Part shown: positions 32,682 to 41,959 of the stretch, piece after piece
How the letters are laid out: each line of letters begins with the position of its first letter
How positions within the stretch are numbered: position 1 is the first letter of the stretch
Origin: Cellulosimicrobium sp. Marseille-Q4280
Lineage (GTDB): Bacteria > Actinomycetota > Actinomycetes > Actinomycetales > Cellulomonadaceae
Assembly (NCBI RefSeq): GCF_943181405.1
Contig: NZ_CALPBY010000002.1
Span: 124,001 to 188,000 of the forward strand
Reading direction: 5' to 3'
DNA length: 64,000 nt
Program-made: the position numbers and the translations under genes
The notes under the pieces: generated by a model
Seen by the model: the letters and a program-made list of their open reading frames with translations, nothing else
Told to the model about the DNA's origin: nothing
Databases searched by the model: none

Positions 32682-34938
32682 GCGACCGCTCGACCTCGGT
32701 CGAGATCGTCTCGACGAGCTCGGCGAGGCGGGTCGGCTCCGTCGCCGCACCGCCGCGGGCGTAGCGCTCCGTCTCGAGCGCCGTGACCAGCGCGACGAGC
32801 GCCTCCACACCGGCGTCTGACAGGTCGGTGCCCGACCGTTCGCGCACGGCGGCCGCGACGGTCGTCGGCACGTTGCGGGGCGTCGTGGACGCCTGCCACG
32901 TGACGCCGAGCCCGTCGAGTCGTGCGGTCAGCTCGACCCAGGCGCGCTCGGCGTCCAGCTCGCCGTCCGGGCGGGACCGCCGACGGGCGACGAGCCACAG
33001 CGCACCCGCGGCGAGAGCGACGACGAGGAGCGCAGCCGCGACGACGAGCCACGACGCCCCGGAGCCGTCGACCGCCCCGTCGGTCCCACCCGTCCCGCCG
33101 CCGACCGTGGGCGCGGGCGTCACGGGAACCTCGGGACCGGGTGCGACGCCAGGTGTCAGCGCGTCGCTCGGGTCCGTCAGCCCAGGGACCGCCGAGCTCC
33201 CCACGGGCGTCGCCCACGTGGGCGCGGGACCCGTCTGCTGCGCGGGCGTCGGTTCGAACCGCACCCAGCCCTGGCCGGGGTAGTAGAGCTCGGGCCAGGC
33301 GTGCGAGTCACGTCCCGTCACCTGGAACGTCGTGTCGTCGGTGCGCTGGCCCGGGAGGAACCCGACCCCGAGCCGTGCGGGGATGCCGAGCGTGCGCGCC
33401 ATCATCGTCATCGCGGTGGCGAACTGGACGCAGTACCCCGTGCGCTGCTGCAGGAAGTCCCACACCGCGTCGCCGGACTCGCCGGCGGGCACCTGCGTCG
33501 AGTAGGTGAAGACCGATGCGTCCCGGAAGTACGTCTGGAGGGCGAGCGCCTGGTCGTACCGCGTCGGCGCGCCCTGGACGACCTCGGCGGCGAGGTCGCG
33601 GATGTCCTGCTCGTGGGACGACGCCGGGACGTCGAGGTAGTTGGGGTCGTCCGGGTCGGTGCCGCCCGCCGAGCGGAGGGTGTCCGCGTCGAGCGCGCGG
33701 GGGTAGACGGTCAGCTCGTAGCCCGAGCCGGCGCTCGTCGCCCGGGTCCCGAGCACCTCGTCCCGCACGGGGTCGTACGTCCAGTCGCCGTCCACGTCGA
33801 GCGTGCGCGGCTCGGTCGGGATGGGCAGCTTGGTGTCCCGGAGCGACTCGAGCGTGACCCGGACCGTGCTCGGCTCCCCGCCGTCGGCGTCCTGCGGCCA
33901 GAGGATCTGGTCCGGGCCCTCGATCTCCGTCCCGTCGCGATCGGCACCGCGCCGCCAGTTCGTGCCGTCGAAGCCCGTGAGGGTGAAGACCCGCAGCGGA
34001 CCGACCTCCTGGCCGTCCGTGCGGTACTCGAGGACGACCTCGTCCGAGCGCTCCGCCAGGTCGCGGCGCATGTCGAGGTCGTCGGAGAGCCGGACGGTGT
34101 CACCCGTCGACGAGAACAGGCGGGTCCACGACGACGACGCGACCTCCGGCAGGGTCGCGCTCGCGGCGCCGACGCCGAGGCCGACGGTGGCCACGGCGAG
34201 GGCAGTCGCCACCGCCGTCAGGGCGCGCGTGCCGCCGAGGGCGCGCTGTCGCCCGTGGTTCTCGCCAGGGCCTGCTCGGCGGAACCCGCGGTGCGGGTTG
34301 TCGACGGCGAGCAGGAGCACCAGGGCGCTGACGGTGAGGACGAAGGCGCCCGCGGGGACGTCGCCGACGATGACCAGGCCGGGGATCCAGAGCGCGAGCA
34401 GCGGGAGCCCGACCCCGGCGCCGAGGCGCAGCCCGCCCGCCATCAGGTCGGCGACGAGGAACACGACGACGGCGCCCCCGACGGCGAGGAGCTCGATGGG
34501 CAGGCTCGGGTCGATCGGGGCGACCTCGGCGAGCGTGAGCTCGCGCCCGGTCTGGAGCCGCGTCAGGAGACGGTCGACGTTCGACAGCCCGATGAGGACC
34601 GAGAACCGGTCGGTGGGGCCGCCGTAGAGGCCGAGGAGCGCCCACGCGCCGACGACGAGTCCTGCGAGCGACGGGAGGAGCGCCGCGGGGGGCGCCAGCT
34701 CCTCGCCACGGGCCGAGCGGGACCGCTCGAGGACGTACCGGCTGAGCCCGGTCACGAGCGCGAGGACGGCGAGCGTGCGGACCGCGGTGCGTGTCCAGTC
34801 GCCGGGGCCGATCACCGTCGCGAGCGCGTACGTGGACGCCGCGACGGCGACCGTGACGCACAGGGTCGTGGCGAGGACGCGCGCGCCGAGCCCGGCGGGG
34901 GCCGCCGAGCGGGTTCGGGTGGTCGCGGGGGTGCTCAT
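32629..34938 (-). CDS. TgpA-like membrane transglutaminase
   Basis: This 769-residue protein has about six N-terminal transmembrane helices, a large external domain with a transglutaminase-like fold, one more TM (WLVVAAALLVVALAAGALWL) and a cytoplasmic C-terminal domain. The catalytic Cys lies in QRTGYCVQFATAMTMMARTLGIPARL and the His/Asp region in GRDSHAWPELYYPGQGWVRF. A Pro/Gly/Thr linker precedes the last TM. With moxR and DUF58 it forms the conserved MoxR module, thought to act in envelope assembly. ATG 34938 overlaps the DUF58 stop as ATGA. Confidence 0.92.
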   Translation of the reverse strand: MSTPATTRTRSAAPAGLGARVLATTLCVTVAVAASTYALATVIGPGDWTRTAVRTLAVLALVTGLSRYVLERSRSARGEELAPPAALLPSLAGLVVGAWALLGLYGGPTDRFSVLIGLSNVDRLLTRLQTGRELTLAEVAPIDPSLPIELLAVGGAVVVFLVADLMAGGLRLGAGVGLPLLALWIPGLVIVGDVPAGAFVLTVSALVLLLAVDNPHRGFRRAGPGENHGRQRALGGTRALTAVATALAVATVGLGVGAASATLPEVASSSWTRLFSSTGDTVRLSDDLDMRRDLAERSDEVVLEYRTDGQEVGPLRVFTLTGFDGTNWRRGADRDGTEIEGPDQILWPQDADGGEPSTVRVTLESLRDTKLPIPTEPRTLDVDGDWTYDPVRDEVLGTRATSAGSGYELTVYPRALDADTLRSAGGTDPDDPNYLDVPASSHEQDIRDLAAEVVQGAPTRYDQALALQTYFRDASVFTYSTQVPAGESGDAVWDFLQQRTGYCVQFATAMTMMARTLGIPARLGVGFLPGQRTDDTTFQVTGRDSHAWPELYYPGQGWVRFEPTPAQQTGPAPTWATPVGSSAVPGLTDPSDALTPGVAPGPEVPVTPAPTVGGGTGGTDGAVDGSGASWLVVAAALLVVALAAGALWLVARRRSRPDGELDAERAWVELTARLDGLGVTWQASTTPRNVPTTVAAAVRERSGTDLSDAGVEALVALVTALETERYARGGAATEPTRLAELVETISTEVERSLSDRRARDGGPSALRVG

Positions 34939-36275
34939 CGCACACCGTCCATGAGGAGCGTCCAGGCGTTCTCGAGCGGGGTCCCGGCGTCGACGAGGGC
35001 GACGTGCCAACCGGTCGCGCGCAGCGCGTCCACCGTGTCCTGGGCCTCCGTGCGCTGGGACGACCACGTCCGCGGGCGCACCACGAAGGCCCAGTGCAGG
35101 GCGTCTCCGGCGATCGACGCCACCGTGCTGCGCGCGACGGGACCGAGCGGTCCGAGCACGGCGACGGTGATCTCGCCCGGGCGTCGCGCCGTGCGCAGCG
35201 CCTCGGCGGTCGCCGCCGCGGCACGGTCGGTGTCGGACAGCCCGTGGTGGCCGTGCAGGTCGACGGTCGCGTCGAGCAGGTCCGCCGGTCCCTCGCCGGA
35301 GCGGTTGGCGGTGAAGCCGGAGGTGTCGACGACGGGCGCCAGCGAGGTCGCGACGAGGCGGACCGGGTGGCCCGCGTGCAGCAGGGACACGCCGACGGAG
35401 GCCGCGCACTCCACCGACCACTCGCCGTCGGCGAGCGCGTGGCCGCTGCTGCGCCCGAGGTCGGGGTGCGGCAGGAGGCCACGGTCGAAGATCACCGTGA
35501 CCGGGGGCAGGCTCGCGCTCTCGTCGGACCGGACCATGAGCTGACCGTGACGGGCCGCGCTCGCCCAGTGGACGCGGCGCGGGTCGTCCCCCGCGACGTA
35601 GTCGCGCAGCACGGAGTCGTCGCTCGACGCGAGCCGTGCGCCGGACGTCGAGCGCTCCTGCTCGCCGAAGGCGCGGGTGCCACGGACCGGCAGGTCGACG
35701 GTGCGCGGCCACACCGCGACCGAGGTCGCCTCGCCGAGCTCCTGCGTCGCGCTGACGAGACCGAAGGTGTCGACCCGCGTGGTGAGGAGGGGACCGAGCG
35801 ACCAGCGCCCCCGACGCATGGGCCGCAGGCGGTACCGGACGGCGATGTGGTCGGGCCGCGTCGCGACCTGTGCGCGCAGGGATCCCTGGTCGCAGAGCTC
35901 GTGCGCGGCCTGCTCGCTGATGCGCAACCGCGCGAGCGTGCCGGCGGTGGTCACCGACCGCCGCGCCGCGGAGACGGTCAGACGCGCCGTCGTGACCTGG
36001 CCCGCGACGGCGGGGTTCGGCTGGACGCGCCGGGCCACACCCAGGGCGCGCCGGCCGCGGTCGATGCGGCGGGCCGTCATCCAGCACCACGCCGCGACGA
36101 CGGCGAGCACCGCGGCCGCACCCAGCCCGACGACGTCGGGCAGGCCCAGCGTGACGCCCGTCGCGACGAGCACGGCACCGGCGACGAGGAGCGACGTTCC
36201 GCGTCGGGTGAGGCGCGCCCGGGCCAGGGTGCGGCCGAACCTGCGCAACCGGGGCAGGGCGGAGAGGCCGCGCAC
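34935..36275 (-). CDS. DUF58 (vWA-like) membrane-anchored protein
   Basis: This 446-residue protein has two N-terminal transmembrane helices (GTSLLVAGAVLVATGVTLGL and VVGLGAAAVLAVVAAWCW), a beta-rich domain and a DUF58 motif (LRDYVAGDDPRRVHWASAARHGQLMVR) leading into a vWA-like region. It is the middle gene of the moxR-DUF58-tgpA module, where DUF58 proteins are probable partners or substrates of the MoxR chaperone. GTG 36275 follows the moxR stop by 1 nt. Confidence 0.9.
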   Translation of the reverse strand: MRGLSALPRLRRFGRTLARARLTRRGTSLLVAGAVLVATGVTLGLPDVVGLGAAAVLAVVAAWCWMTARRIDRGRRALGVARRVQPNPAVAGQVTTARLTVSAARRSVTTAGTLARLRISEQAAHELCDQGSLRAQVATRPDHIAVRYRLRPMRRGRWSLGPLLTTRVDTFGLVSATQELGEATSVAVWPRTVDLPVRGTRAFGEQERSTSGARLASSDDSVLRDYVAGDDPRRVHWASAARHGQLMVRSDESASLPPVTVIFDRGLLPHPDLGRSSGHALADGEWSVECAASVGVSLLHAGHPVRLVATSLAPVVDTSGFTANRSGEGPADLLDATVDLHGHHGLSDTDRAAAATAEALRTARRPGEITVAVLGPLGPVARSTVASIAGDALHWAFVVRPRTWSSQRTEAQDTVDALRATGWHVALVDAGTPLENAWTLLMDGVR

Positions 36276-36276
36276 G

Positions 36277-37314
36277 TCAGCGCCGCTCGGGCTGCCGCTC
36301 GGACGGCTCGCGCGCCGGCACCGGCGTCTGCGCCAGGATGGCGGACACGACGGCCGGGGCGTCCAGGCCGGCGAGCCGTGTCTCCGTGGTGATGACGAGG
36401 CGGTGGGCGAGCACCGGCACGGCGAGGTACTGGACGTCGTCGGGCAGGACGTGGTCCCGTCCCGACATGGCGGCGAGGGCCTTGGCCGCGCGCAGCAGCT
36501 GCAGCGACGCGCGCGGTGACGCGCCGAGCCGCAGGCCGGGGTGCTGGCGTGTCGCCGTCACGAGGTCGAGCACGTAGCGCTTCACCGCGGCCGCGGCGTA
36601 CACCGAGCGGACGACGTCCGCGAACCGCAGGACGGCCTCCCCGGTCGTCACGGGGCTCAGGTGGGCGAAGGGGTCCTCCGCCTCCTGGCGCTCGAGCATC
36701 AGGATCTCGGCGTCGAGGTCCGGGTAGCCGACCGTGAGGCGGGCCATGAAACGGTCGCGCTGCGCCTCGGGGAGGGGGTACGTCCCCTCCATCTCGACCG
36801 GGTTCTGGGTGGCGACGACCAGGAACGGTCGCGGCAGCGGGTGGGTCGTGCCGTCGACGGTGGTCTGTCCCTCCTCCATGCACTCCAGGAGGGCCGACTG
36901 CGTCTTGGGCGACGCCCGGTTGATCTCGTCCCCGATGACGATGTTGGCGAACACCGGACCGCGACGGAACTCGAAGCGGTGGTCGGCCGCGCGGTAGATG
37001 TTGACGCCCGTGAGGTCGCTCGGCAGGAGGTCGGGCGTGAACTGGATCCGGCCGACCTGGCAGTCGATCGTGCGCGCCAGCGCCTTCGCGAGCGTGGTCT
37101 TGCCGACGCCCGGCACGTCCTCGAGGAGCAGGTGTCCCTGGGCCAGCAGGACGGCGACCGTCACGTTGACGAGGTCGGGCCTGCCCGTGACGACGGACTC
37201 GATGCCGGATCGCATGCGGGACGTCGTCTCGACCAGCTCGTCGAGACCGGCGGGCGTCGCGCCCGGGTCCTCGTGCTCGTCGGGCGACGCGACAGGGGCG
37301 ATGTCGGGGAGCAC
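36277..37314 (-). CDS. MoxR-type AAA+ ATPase
   Basis: This 345-residue AAA+ chaperone-like ATPase has Walker A LEDVPGVGKTTLAKALA, Walker B IVIGDEINRASPKTQSALLECMEE, sensor 1 VVATQNPVE and an arginine-finger region PEAQRDRFMARL. MoxR ATPases assist assembly or activation of partner complexes. GTG 37314 is chosen because GGAGGT lies 4 nt upstream; the first 20 or so residues are acidic. It is the promoter-proximal gene of a three-gene minus-strand operon, back to back with mraZ. Confidence 0.93.
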   Translation of the reverse strand: MLPDIAPVASPDEHEDPGATPAGLDELVETTSRMRSGIESVVTGRPDLVNVTVAVLLAQGHLLLEDVPGVGKTTLAKALARTIDCQVGRIQFTPDLLPSDLTGVNIYRAADHRFEFRRGPVFANIVIGDEINRASPKTQSALLECMEEGQTTVDGTTHPLPRPFLVVATQNPVEMEGTYPLPEAQRDRFMARLTVGYPDLDAEILMLERQEAEDPFAHLSPVTTGEAVLRFADVVRSVYAAAAVKRYVLDLVTATRQHPGLRLGASPRASLQLLRAAKALAAMSGRDHVLPDDVQYLAVPVLAHRLVITTETRLAGLDAPAVVSAILAQTPVPAREPSERQPERR

Positions 37315-37373
37315 GGTGACCTCCGTCGTCGGTGGTGGCGCGGCCGGCGGAGGGGGAGTCCGCAGGTGGGACG

Positions 37374-37379
37374 AGCCTA
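37374..37379 (-). promoter_or_regulatory. Candidate -10 of the moxR operon
   Basis: TAGGCT on the minus strand lies 60 nt upstream of GTG 37314; no good -35 is seen. Confidence 0.4.
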
Positions 37380-37492
37380 GTTGACGAGGACCCCTGGTCC
37401 GAGCGGAGGGCGAGGACCGCGGGGTCGAGCCTCGCACGGGTGCCGCTCGGGGCACGTCACGCCGCCGCGCCACGCCCGTGGGGAGAACTCCC

Positions 37493-37508
37493 CTCCACCT
37501 GACTCCAC
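37493..37508 (-). repeat. Two inverted MraZ-type GTGGAG repeats
   Basis: CTCCAC occurs at 37493-37498 and 37503-37508, so two GTGGAG units read on the minus strand at exactly 10-bp spacing. They face the moxR side. Confidence 0.5.
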
Positions 37509-37568
37509 CAGCCTGACCTGCGGAGATCCTGCGAAGAGGGGTGAAATGCTGCCGCTTCCCCGAGAGCG

Positions 37569-37604
37569 GTGGAGCGAAGTGGAGTACCGTGGAGGAACTG
37601 GGAG
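37569..37604 (+). promoter_or_regulatory. mraZ promoter with MraZ-binding repeats
   Basis: GTGGAG occurs at 37569, 37579 and 37589, precisely 10 bp apart, with a related TGGGAG at 37599. This matches the periodic TGGGN-type repeats bound by MraZ. The -10 TACCGT (37585-37590) lies among them, so MraZ would repress its own cluster. Confidence 0.75.
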
Positions 37605-37626
37605 CAGGAGGGGAGGTGCCAGGTGC

Positions 37627-38103
37627 ATGTCCGGCTTCGTGGACGACGTCCTCGGTGGTTCCTCGAGCCTGCTTCTGGGGACCTTCACCCCTCGTCTGGA
37701 CGACAAGGGGAGGCTCATCCTCCCCGCGAAGTTCAGGCCCCGGCTCGCGTCGGGGCTCGTCATGACGCGCGGTCAGGAGCGCTGCCTCTTCCTGCTGCCG
37801 ATGGACGAGTTCCGCCGCATGTACGACCAGGTCCGGCAGGCGCCCGTGACGAGCAAGCAGGCACGGGACTACCTGCGGGTCTTCCTGTCGGGGGCGAGCG
37901 ACGAGATCCCCGACAAGCAGGGCCGGATCTCGATCCCGGCTCCGCTGCGCACGTACGCGGGGCTGGACCGCGACGTCGCCGTGATCGGCGCGGGCACCCG
38001 CGTCGAGATCTGGGACGCCGCGGCCTGGGAGGCCTACCTCGCGGAGCAGGAGTCGGCGTACGCCGACACCGCGGAGGAGGTGTTCCCGGACCTGCGCTTC
38101 TAG
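37627..38103 (+). CDS. mraZ: MraZ transcriptional regulator
   Basis: MraZ is an AbrB-like DNA-binding repressor of the division and cell wall cluster. Two SpoVT-AbrB-like repeats are visible: [25 protein letters not shown] and [25 protein letters not shown]. It has 158 residues from ATG 37627; the first 15 residues ([13 protein letters not shown]) exceed the family norm. Ribosome-binding candidates lie at GGAGG, 37613 onward. Repeats upstream support self-regulation. It is followed by a structured leader before rsmH. Confidence 0.95.
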   Translation: MSGFVDDVLGGSSSLLLGTFTPRLDDKGRLILPAKFRPRLASGLVMTRGQERCLFLLPMDEFRRMYDQVRQAPVTSKQARDYLRVFLSGASDEIPDKQGRISIPAPLRTYAGLDRDVAVIGAGTRVEIWDAAAWEAYLAEQESAYADTAEEVFPDLRF

Positions 38104-38120
38104 GACGGGCTCGGGTACCC

Positions 38121-38199
38121 GTCCGGTGAGGTCTCCTCCCGCCCGGTCTGGCGCACTTCCCCGGCGCCAGAAAGGACGCGGAGGGAGACCTGACCGGAC
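38121..38199 (+). ncRNA. mraW-type structured RNA leader
   Basis: A nested 79-nt structure lies between mraZ and rsmH (mraW). The outer stem is GTCCGGT/ACCGGAC (38121-38127/38193-38199), the middle stem 38129-38141 with 38180-38191 (one slip), and the inner hairpin TCTGGCGC/GCGCCAGA has ACTTCCCCG in the loop (38147-38171). Position and form match the mraW RNA motif described for Actinobacteria. I recall the CUUCCCC loop as a feature of it, but did not check the model. It is probably a cis-regulator of the cluster. Confidence 0.72.
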
Positions 38200-38271
38200 G
38201 GTCCCCGGGACCGGTGGCCGAAGGACGCAGCACGACGACGCACGAGACACGCTGAGAGGAAGGAGGACACG

Positions 38272-39303
38272 ATGAGCACCACGCCCGACGACGCGGCCGA
38301 GCGCCACGTCCCCGTCCTCCTCCAGCGCTGCGTCGACCTGCTCGCGCCGGCCCTGCAGGAGCCCGGTGCCGTCCTCGTGGACTGCACGCTCGGCATGGGC
38401 GGGCACACGGAGGCGGTCCTCGAGCAGCTCCCCGCGGCGCGGGTCGTGGGCATCGACCGCGACCCCGAGGCGATCGTCCGGGCGTCGCGCAGGCTCGCGC
38501 GGTTCGGCGACCGGTTCCGCGCCGTGCACGCGGTCTACGACGAGATCGGCGACGTCGTCGCCGACGTCGTGGGCGGGCCCGTGCAGGGCGTGCTCATGGA
38601 CCTCGGCGTCTCGTCGCTGCAGATCGACGAGAGCGAGCGGGGCTTCTCCTACGCGCAGGACGCGCCGCTGGACATGCGCATGGACCCGACGACCGGCCGC
38701 ACGGCCGCCGACGTGCTCAACACGTACGACGAGCGCGAGCTCACGCGCATCCTGCGCGAGTACGGCGAGGAGCGGTTCGCCCAGCGGGTGGCGCGCGCGA
38801 TCGTGCGCCGTCGCGAGCAGGAGCCGTGGACGCGCAGCGGCGAGCTCGTGGACCTGGTGCGGGCGTCGATCCCGGCCGCGACCCGGGCGACGGGCGGCAA
38901 CCCCGCCAAGCGCACGTTCCAGGCGCTGCGCATCGAGGTGAACGGCGAGCTCGAGGTCCTCGCGCGGGCCGTCCCCGCGGCGGTCGACACGCTCGCCGTG
39001 GGCGGGCGGGTCGTCGTCGAGGCGTACCACTCGCTCGAGGACCGCATCGTCAAGCGGGTCCTCGCCGCGGGCTCGACGGTCGACGTCCCGCCCGGGCTGC
39101 CCGTCGTCCCCGACGAGGCGCAGCCCTACCTGCGTCTGCTGACCCGCGGCGCGGAGGAGGCCCCGGCCGACGAGCGGGAGACGAACCCCCGCTCGGCGTC
39201 GGTGCGGCTCCGTGCCGCCGAGCGCATCCGCCCCACCCCCGAGCACCGCCGCCCGCGAGCCAGCACGCACCGACCGGACCGACCAGGGGAGTGGAACAGA
39301 TGA
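38272..39303 (+). CDS. rsmH: 16S rRNA m4C1402 methyltransferase RsmH (MraW)
   Basis: RsmH methylates N4 of C1402 in 16S rRNA at the decoding site. The SAM motif is [19 protein letters not shown] and the family motifs are [33 protein letters not shown] and [13 protein letters not shown]. It has 343 residues with a Pro/Arg-rich tail of about 30. ATG 38272 has GGAAGGAGG upstream. It is the second gene of the cluster, preceded by the mraW RNA; its stop overlaps ftsL as ATGA. Confidence 0.97.
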   Translation: MSTTPDDAAERHVPVLLQRCVDLLAPALQEPGAVLVDCTLGMGGHTEAVLEQLPAARVVGIDRDPEAIVRASRRLARFGDRFRAVHAVYDEIGDVVADVVGGPVQGVLMDLGVSSLQIDESERGFSYAQDAPLDMRMDPTTGRTAADVLNTYDERELTRILREYGEERFAQRVARAIVRRREQEPWTRSGELVDLVRASIPAATRATGGNPAKRTFQALRIEVNGELEVLARAVPAAVDTLAVGGRVVVEAYHSLEDRIVKRVLAAGSTVDVPPGLPVVPDEAQPYLRLLTRGAEEAPADERETNPRSASVRLRAAERIRPTPEHRRPRASTHRPDRPGEWNR

Positions 39304-39755
39304 GCGCACTGAGGTCGACCGCGGCCGCCCGCCCGCTCCCGCGCACCGCACGCCCGCAGTCCAGGCCCGCACGCCCGGAGCTGAGGGCGCTGCCCGGCGG
39401 GGCGACGGAGCGCGGCGCGCGATCCCGCCTCGAGCTGGTGCGCGCGCCGCTGCAGGCGCGCTCGCGCGTGCCGTTCCTCGTCCTGTGCATGTCGCTCCTG
39501 GGTCTGGCGCTCCTGTGTGCTCTCCTGGTGAACACGACGATGGCGCAGAACTCCTACGAGATGTCGGAGCTGCGGCGGGAGGTGGGCCAGGTGCGCCAGG
39601 ACGCGCAGCGTTTGCAGGCGGAGGTCTGGGACGCCAAGGCGTCGTTGCCCGAGCGCGCGCGCTCTCTCGGCATGGAAGAGGCCCCGAGCCCGAGCATGGT
39701 CCGGCTCTCCGACGGCGCGGTCCTCGGCGTCGCGGAGGAGGGGGCCGGGCAGTGA
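39300..39755 (+). CDS. ftsL: FtsL-like division protein
   Basis: This 151-residue bitopic protein has a 55-residue basic, Pro/Arg-rich cytoplasmic tail and one TM ([20 protein letters not shown]). A short external coiled coil follows ([42 protein letters not shown]). Position between rsmH and ftsI and this architecture identify FtsL, which links FtsB/FtsQ and activates FtsWI. Sequence conservation in the family is low. It overlaps both neighbours by 4 nt. Confidence 0.88.
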   Translation: MSALRSTAAARPLPRTARPQSRPARPELRALPGGATERGARSRLELVRAPLQARSRVPFLVLCMSLLGLALLCALLVNTTMAQNSYEMSELRREVGQVRQDAQRLQAEVWDAKASLPERARSLGMEEAPSPSMVRLSDGAVLGVAEEGAGQ

Positions 39756-41845
39756 CGGCGCGGGCGGGAGGGCGCGACCGCGCCGAGCGCTCCGGCGCGT
39801 CCGCGGGCCGCTCGTCCGCCCCGCGGGCGGCCGCACCTCGTCCGACGACTCCACGCCCCGCGACCGCGCGCTCGTCCGCCCCGCGGCCGGCCACGGCTCG
39901 CGCGGCCAGCGGTCGGTCGTCCGCCGCTCGCGCGGCCACGGGTCGGCCGTCCGCCGCGACGTCGGGCACGCAGCGGGCCGCGGCAGCGCGGTCCTCGACG
40001 GCGCGGTCCGCGTCCGGGGCGCCCCGTGCTCCGCGGTCGGGCGGGTCGGGCCCTCGCCGCCCCGCACGCCCGACCCGTCCGCCCCGCGAGCCGGGCCGTC
40101 CTGAGAGCCGGCAGCGCTGGCTCATGGGGGTCGCCACGCTCGTGGTGCTGCTCTTCGTCGGCCAGCTCGTCAACGTGCAGGTGATCAAGGGGCCGGCGCT
40201 CGCGGCCGCCGCGCGCGACGACCGGCTGCGCAGCACGACGATGATCGCGCACCGCGGCGACGTCACCGACGCGGACGGCGTCGTGCTCGCGACCTCCGTC
40301 GACCGGTACACGATCGGCGCGGACCGCACCGCGATCCAGTCGTTCACCCCGGGCAGCAGGAAGCTCGCGGACGGCACCGAGCTCACCGAGGGCGGTGCCG
40401 TCGGGGTCGCGAAGCTGCTCGCGCCCGCCCTCGGGGAGTCCGCACCCGAGCTCGCGGCCCGCCTCAACGGTGAGGGCTACGTCGTCCTCGCGAAGGAGGT
40501 CACGCCGGAGGTCCAGAGGGAGATCGCCGAGCTGCGCCTGTCGGCCTTCATCCGCGCCGACGCGACGAGCGAGCGGTCGTACCCGGCAGGGACGGTCGCC
40601 GGGAACCTCGTCGGGTTCGTGGACGCCGACCAGGTCGGCCAGGGCGGGGTCGAGGCCGCCTACGACGACCTCCTCGCCGGGACCCCCGGGTCGCGGGCGT
40701 GCGAGGCAGGTCTCGGTGGACAGCTCATCCCGACCGGGCAGTGCGAGACCGAGCCGGCCGTGCCGGGGGAGAACCTTCGCCTGACGATCGAGCACGACGT
40801 GCAGTGGAAGGCGCAGGACGCGGTGGACCGCGCGGTGCGCGAGTCCGGCGCCGACTTCGGGATCGCCGTCGTGCAGGACGTCCGCACGAGCGAGCTCGTC
40901 GCGCTGGCCGAGTCGGGGACGGTCAACCCCAACGACCGCACCACCGACGCGGTCGCGCGCCCGAGCCGGGCCGTGTCGAACATCTTCGACCCCGGCTCGA
41001 CGGGCAAGGTCGTCACGATGGCCGCGGCGCTCGAGGGCGGGTACGCCGACGCGGCGACGCAGTTCGAGGTGCCGTACCTGTACACGACGCCGAACGGCCA
41101 GACCTTCAAGGACTCGCACGAGCACGGGGTCGAGCGGCTCACGCTCGCCGGCGTCCTCGCGGAGTCGTCCAACACCGGCACGGTCCAGGTCGGCGAGCGC
41201 ATCCCGAAGCAGGTGCGCTACGACTACCTGAACAAGTTCGGCTTCGGCCAGTACACCGGCCTCGGCCTGCCCGGCGAGTCCGCGGGCATCCTGCACCCGG
41301 CCGACGCGTGGGACGGCCGCACGGAGTACGCCGTGCTGTTCGGGCAGAGCGTGTCGGTCAACGCGGTCCAGGCGACGAGCGTGTTCTCCACGGTCGCGAA
41401 CGGCGGGCTGCGGGGAACCCCCCGCGTCGTGGCGGGCACGACGTCGGCGGACGGGACCTTCACGCCCGCCGAGGCGGAACCGCCCACGCGCGTGGTCTCG
41501 CAGGAGACCGCCGACACCGTCCTGCAGATGATGGAGACCGTGGTGGAGGACGGCACGGGGTCCGCCGCCGCGGTCCCCGGCTACCGCGTCGCGGGCAAGA
41601 CCGGGACGGCCGAGGCGGCGGGTGCCGACGGGCAGCTGTCCGGGATCATGGCGTCCTTCATCGGCGTGGCGCCGGCCGACGACCCCCGGTACACGGTCGC
41701 GGTGTTCCTCAAGAACCCGCGCACGTCGATCTACGGCGGTGTGGTCGCGGCACCGGTGTTCTCCCAGATCATGGGCTTCACGCTCGAGCACCAGGGCGTC
41801 GGGCCGAGCACCGAGCCGTACGTGCCGCTGCCGACCACGTGGTGA
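39752..41845 (+). CDS. ftsI: Septal transpeptidase FtsI (PBP3)
   Basis: This 697-residue class B penicillin-binding protein cross-links septal peptidoglycan. About 122 cytoplasmic residues are extremely Ala/Arg/Ser/Pro-rich (repeats like APRPATAR), then one TM (MGVATLVVLLFVGQLV). The dimerisation domain follows, then the transpeptidase with SxxK S416-T-G-K419, SxN S472-S-N474 and KTG 616-618. GTG 39752 overlaps the ftsL stop. The tail is far longer than in E. coli. It works with FtsW and FtsQLB at the septum. Confidence 0.96.
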   Translation: MTARAGGRDRAERSGASAGRSSAPRAAAPRPTTPRPATARSSAPRPATARAASGRSSAARAATGRPSAATSGTQRAAAARSSTARSASGAPRAPRSGGSGPRRPARPTRPPREPGRPESRQRWLMGVATLVVLLFVGQLVNVQVIKGPALAAAARDDRLRSTTMIAHRGDVTDADGVVLATSVDRYTIGADRTAIQSFTPGSRKLADGTELTEGGAVGVAKLLAPALGESAPELAARLNGEGYVVLAKEVTPEVQREIAELRLSAFIRADATSERSYPAGTVAGNLVGFVDADQVGQGGVEAAYDDLLAGTPGSRACEAGLGGQLIPTGQCETEPAVPGENLRLTIEHDVQWKAQDAVDRAVRESGADFGIAVVQDVRTSELVALAESGTVNPNDRTTDAVARPSRAVSNIFDPGSTGKVVTMAAALEGGYADAATQFEVPYLYTTPNGQTFKDSHEHGVERLTLAGVLAESSNTGTVQVGERIPKQVRYDYLNKFGFGQYTGLGLPGESAGILHPADAWDGRTEYAVLFGQSVSVNAVQATSVFSTVANGGLRGTPRVVAGTTSADGTFTPAEAEPPTRVVSQETADTVLQMMETVVEDGTGSAAAVPGYRVAGKTGTAEAAGADGQLSGIMASFIGVAPADDPRYTVAVFLKNPRTSIYGGVVAAPVFSQIMGFTLEHQGVGPSTEPYVPLPTTW

Positions 41846-41947
41846 GCGTCGTGGCGATGGTCGCGGACGACGTCCGTCCCGCCGTGAAGGTCCCGTGAAG
41901 CGCGGACCGGAGGCCTCCGCGGGGCCAGGAGTCGGACCCCGGCACGG

Positions 41948-41953
41948 TAGGTT
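41948..41953 (+). promoter_or_regulatory. -10 box of murE
   Basis: TAGGTT ends 6 nt before GTG 41960, so the mur genes have a leaderless internal promoter after a 114-bp gap. Confidence 0.6.
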
Positions 41954-41959
41954 CTACAC

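Noticed and set aside
33251-33270. tRNA T-arm-like GGTTCGAACC
   Set aside because: It lies within the tgpA coding sequence (VRFEPTP), with no cloverleaf or CCA-type end around it.
36277-40467. 1396-codon minus-strand frame opposite rsmH, ftsL and ftsI
   Set aside because: Only the segment from 37314 to 36277 encodes MoxR with its own ribosome-binding site. The rest is Arg/Pro/Ala-rich shadow sequence opposite conserved genes.
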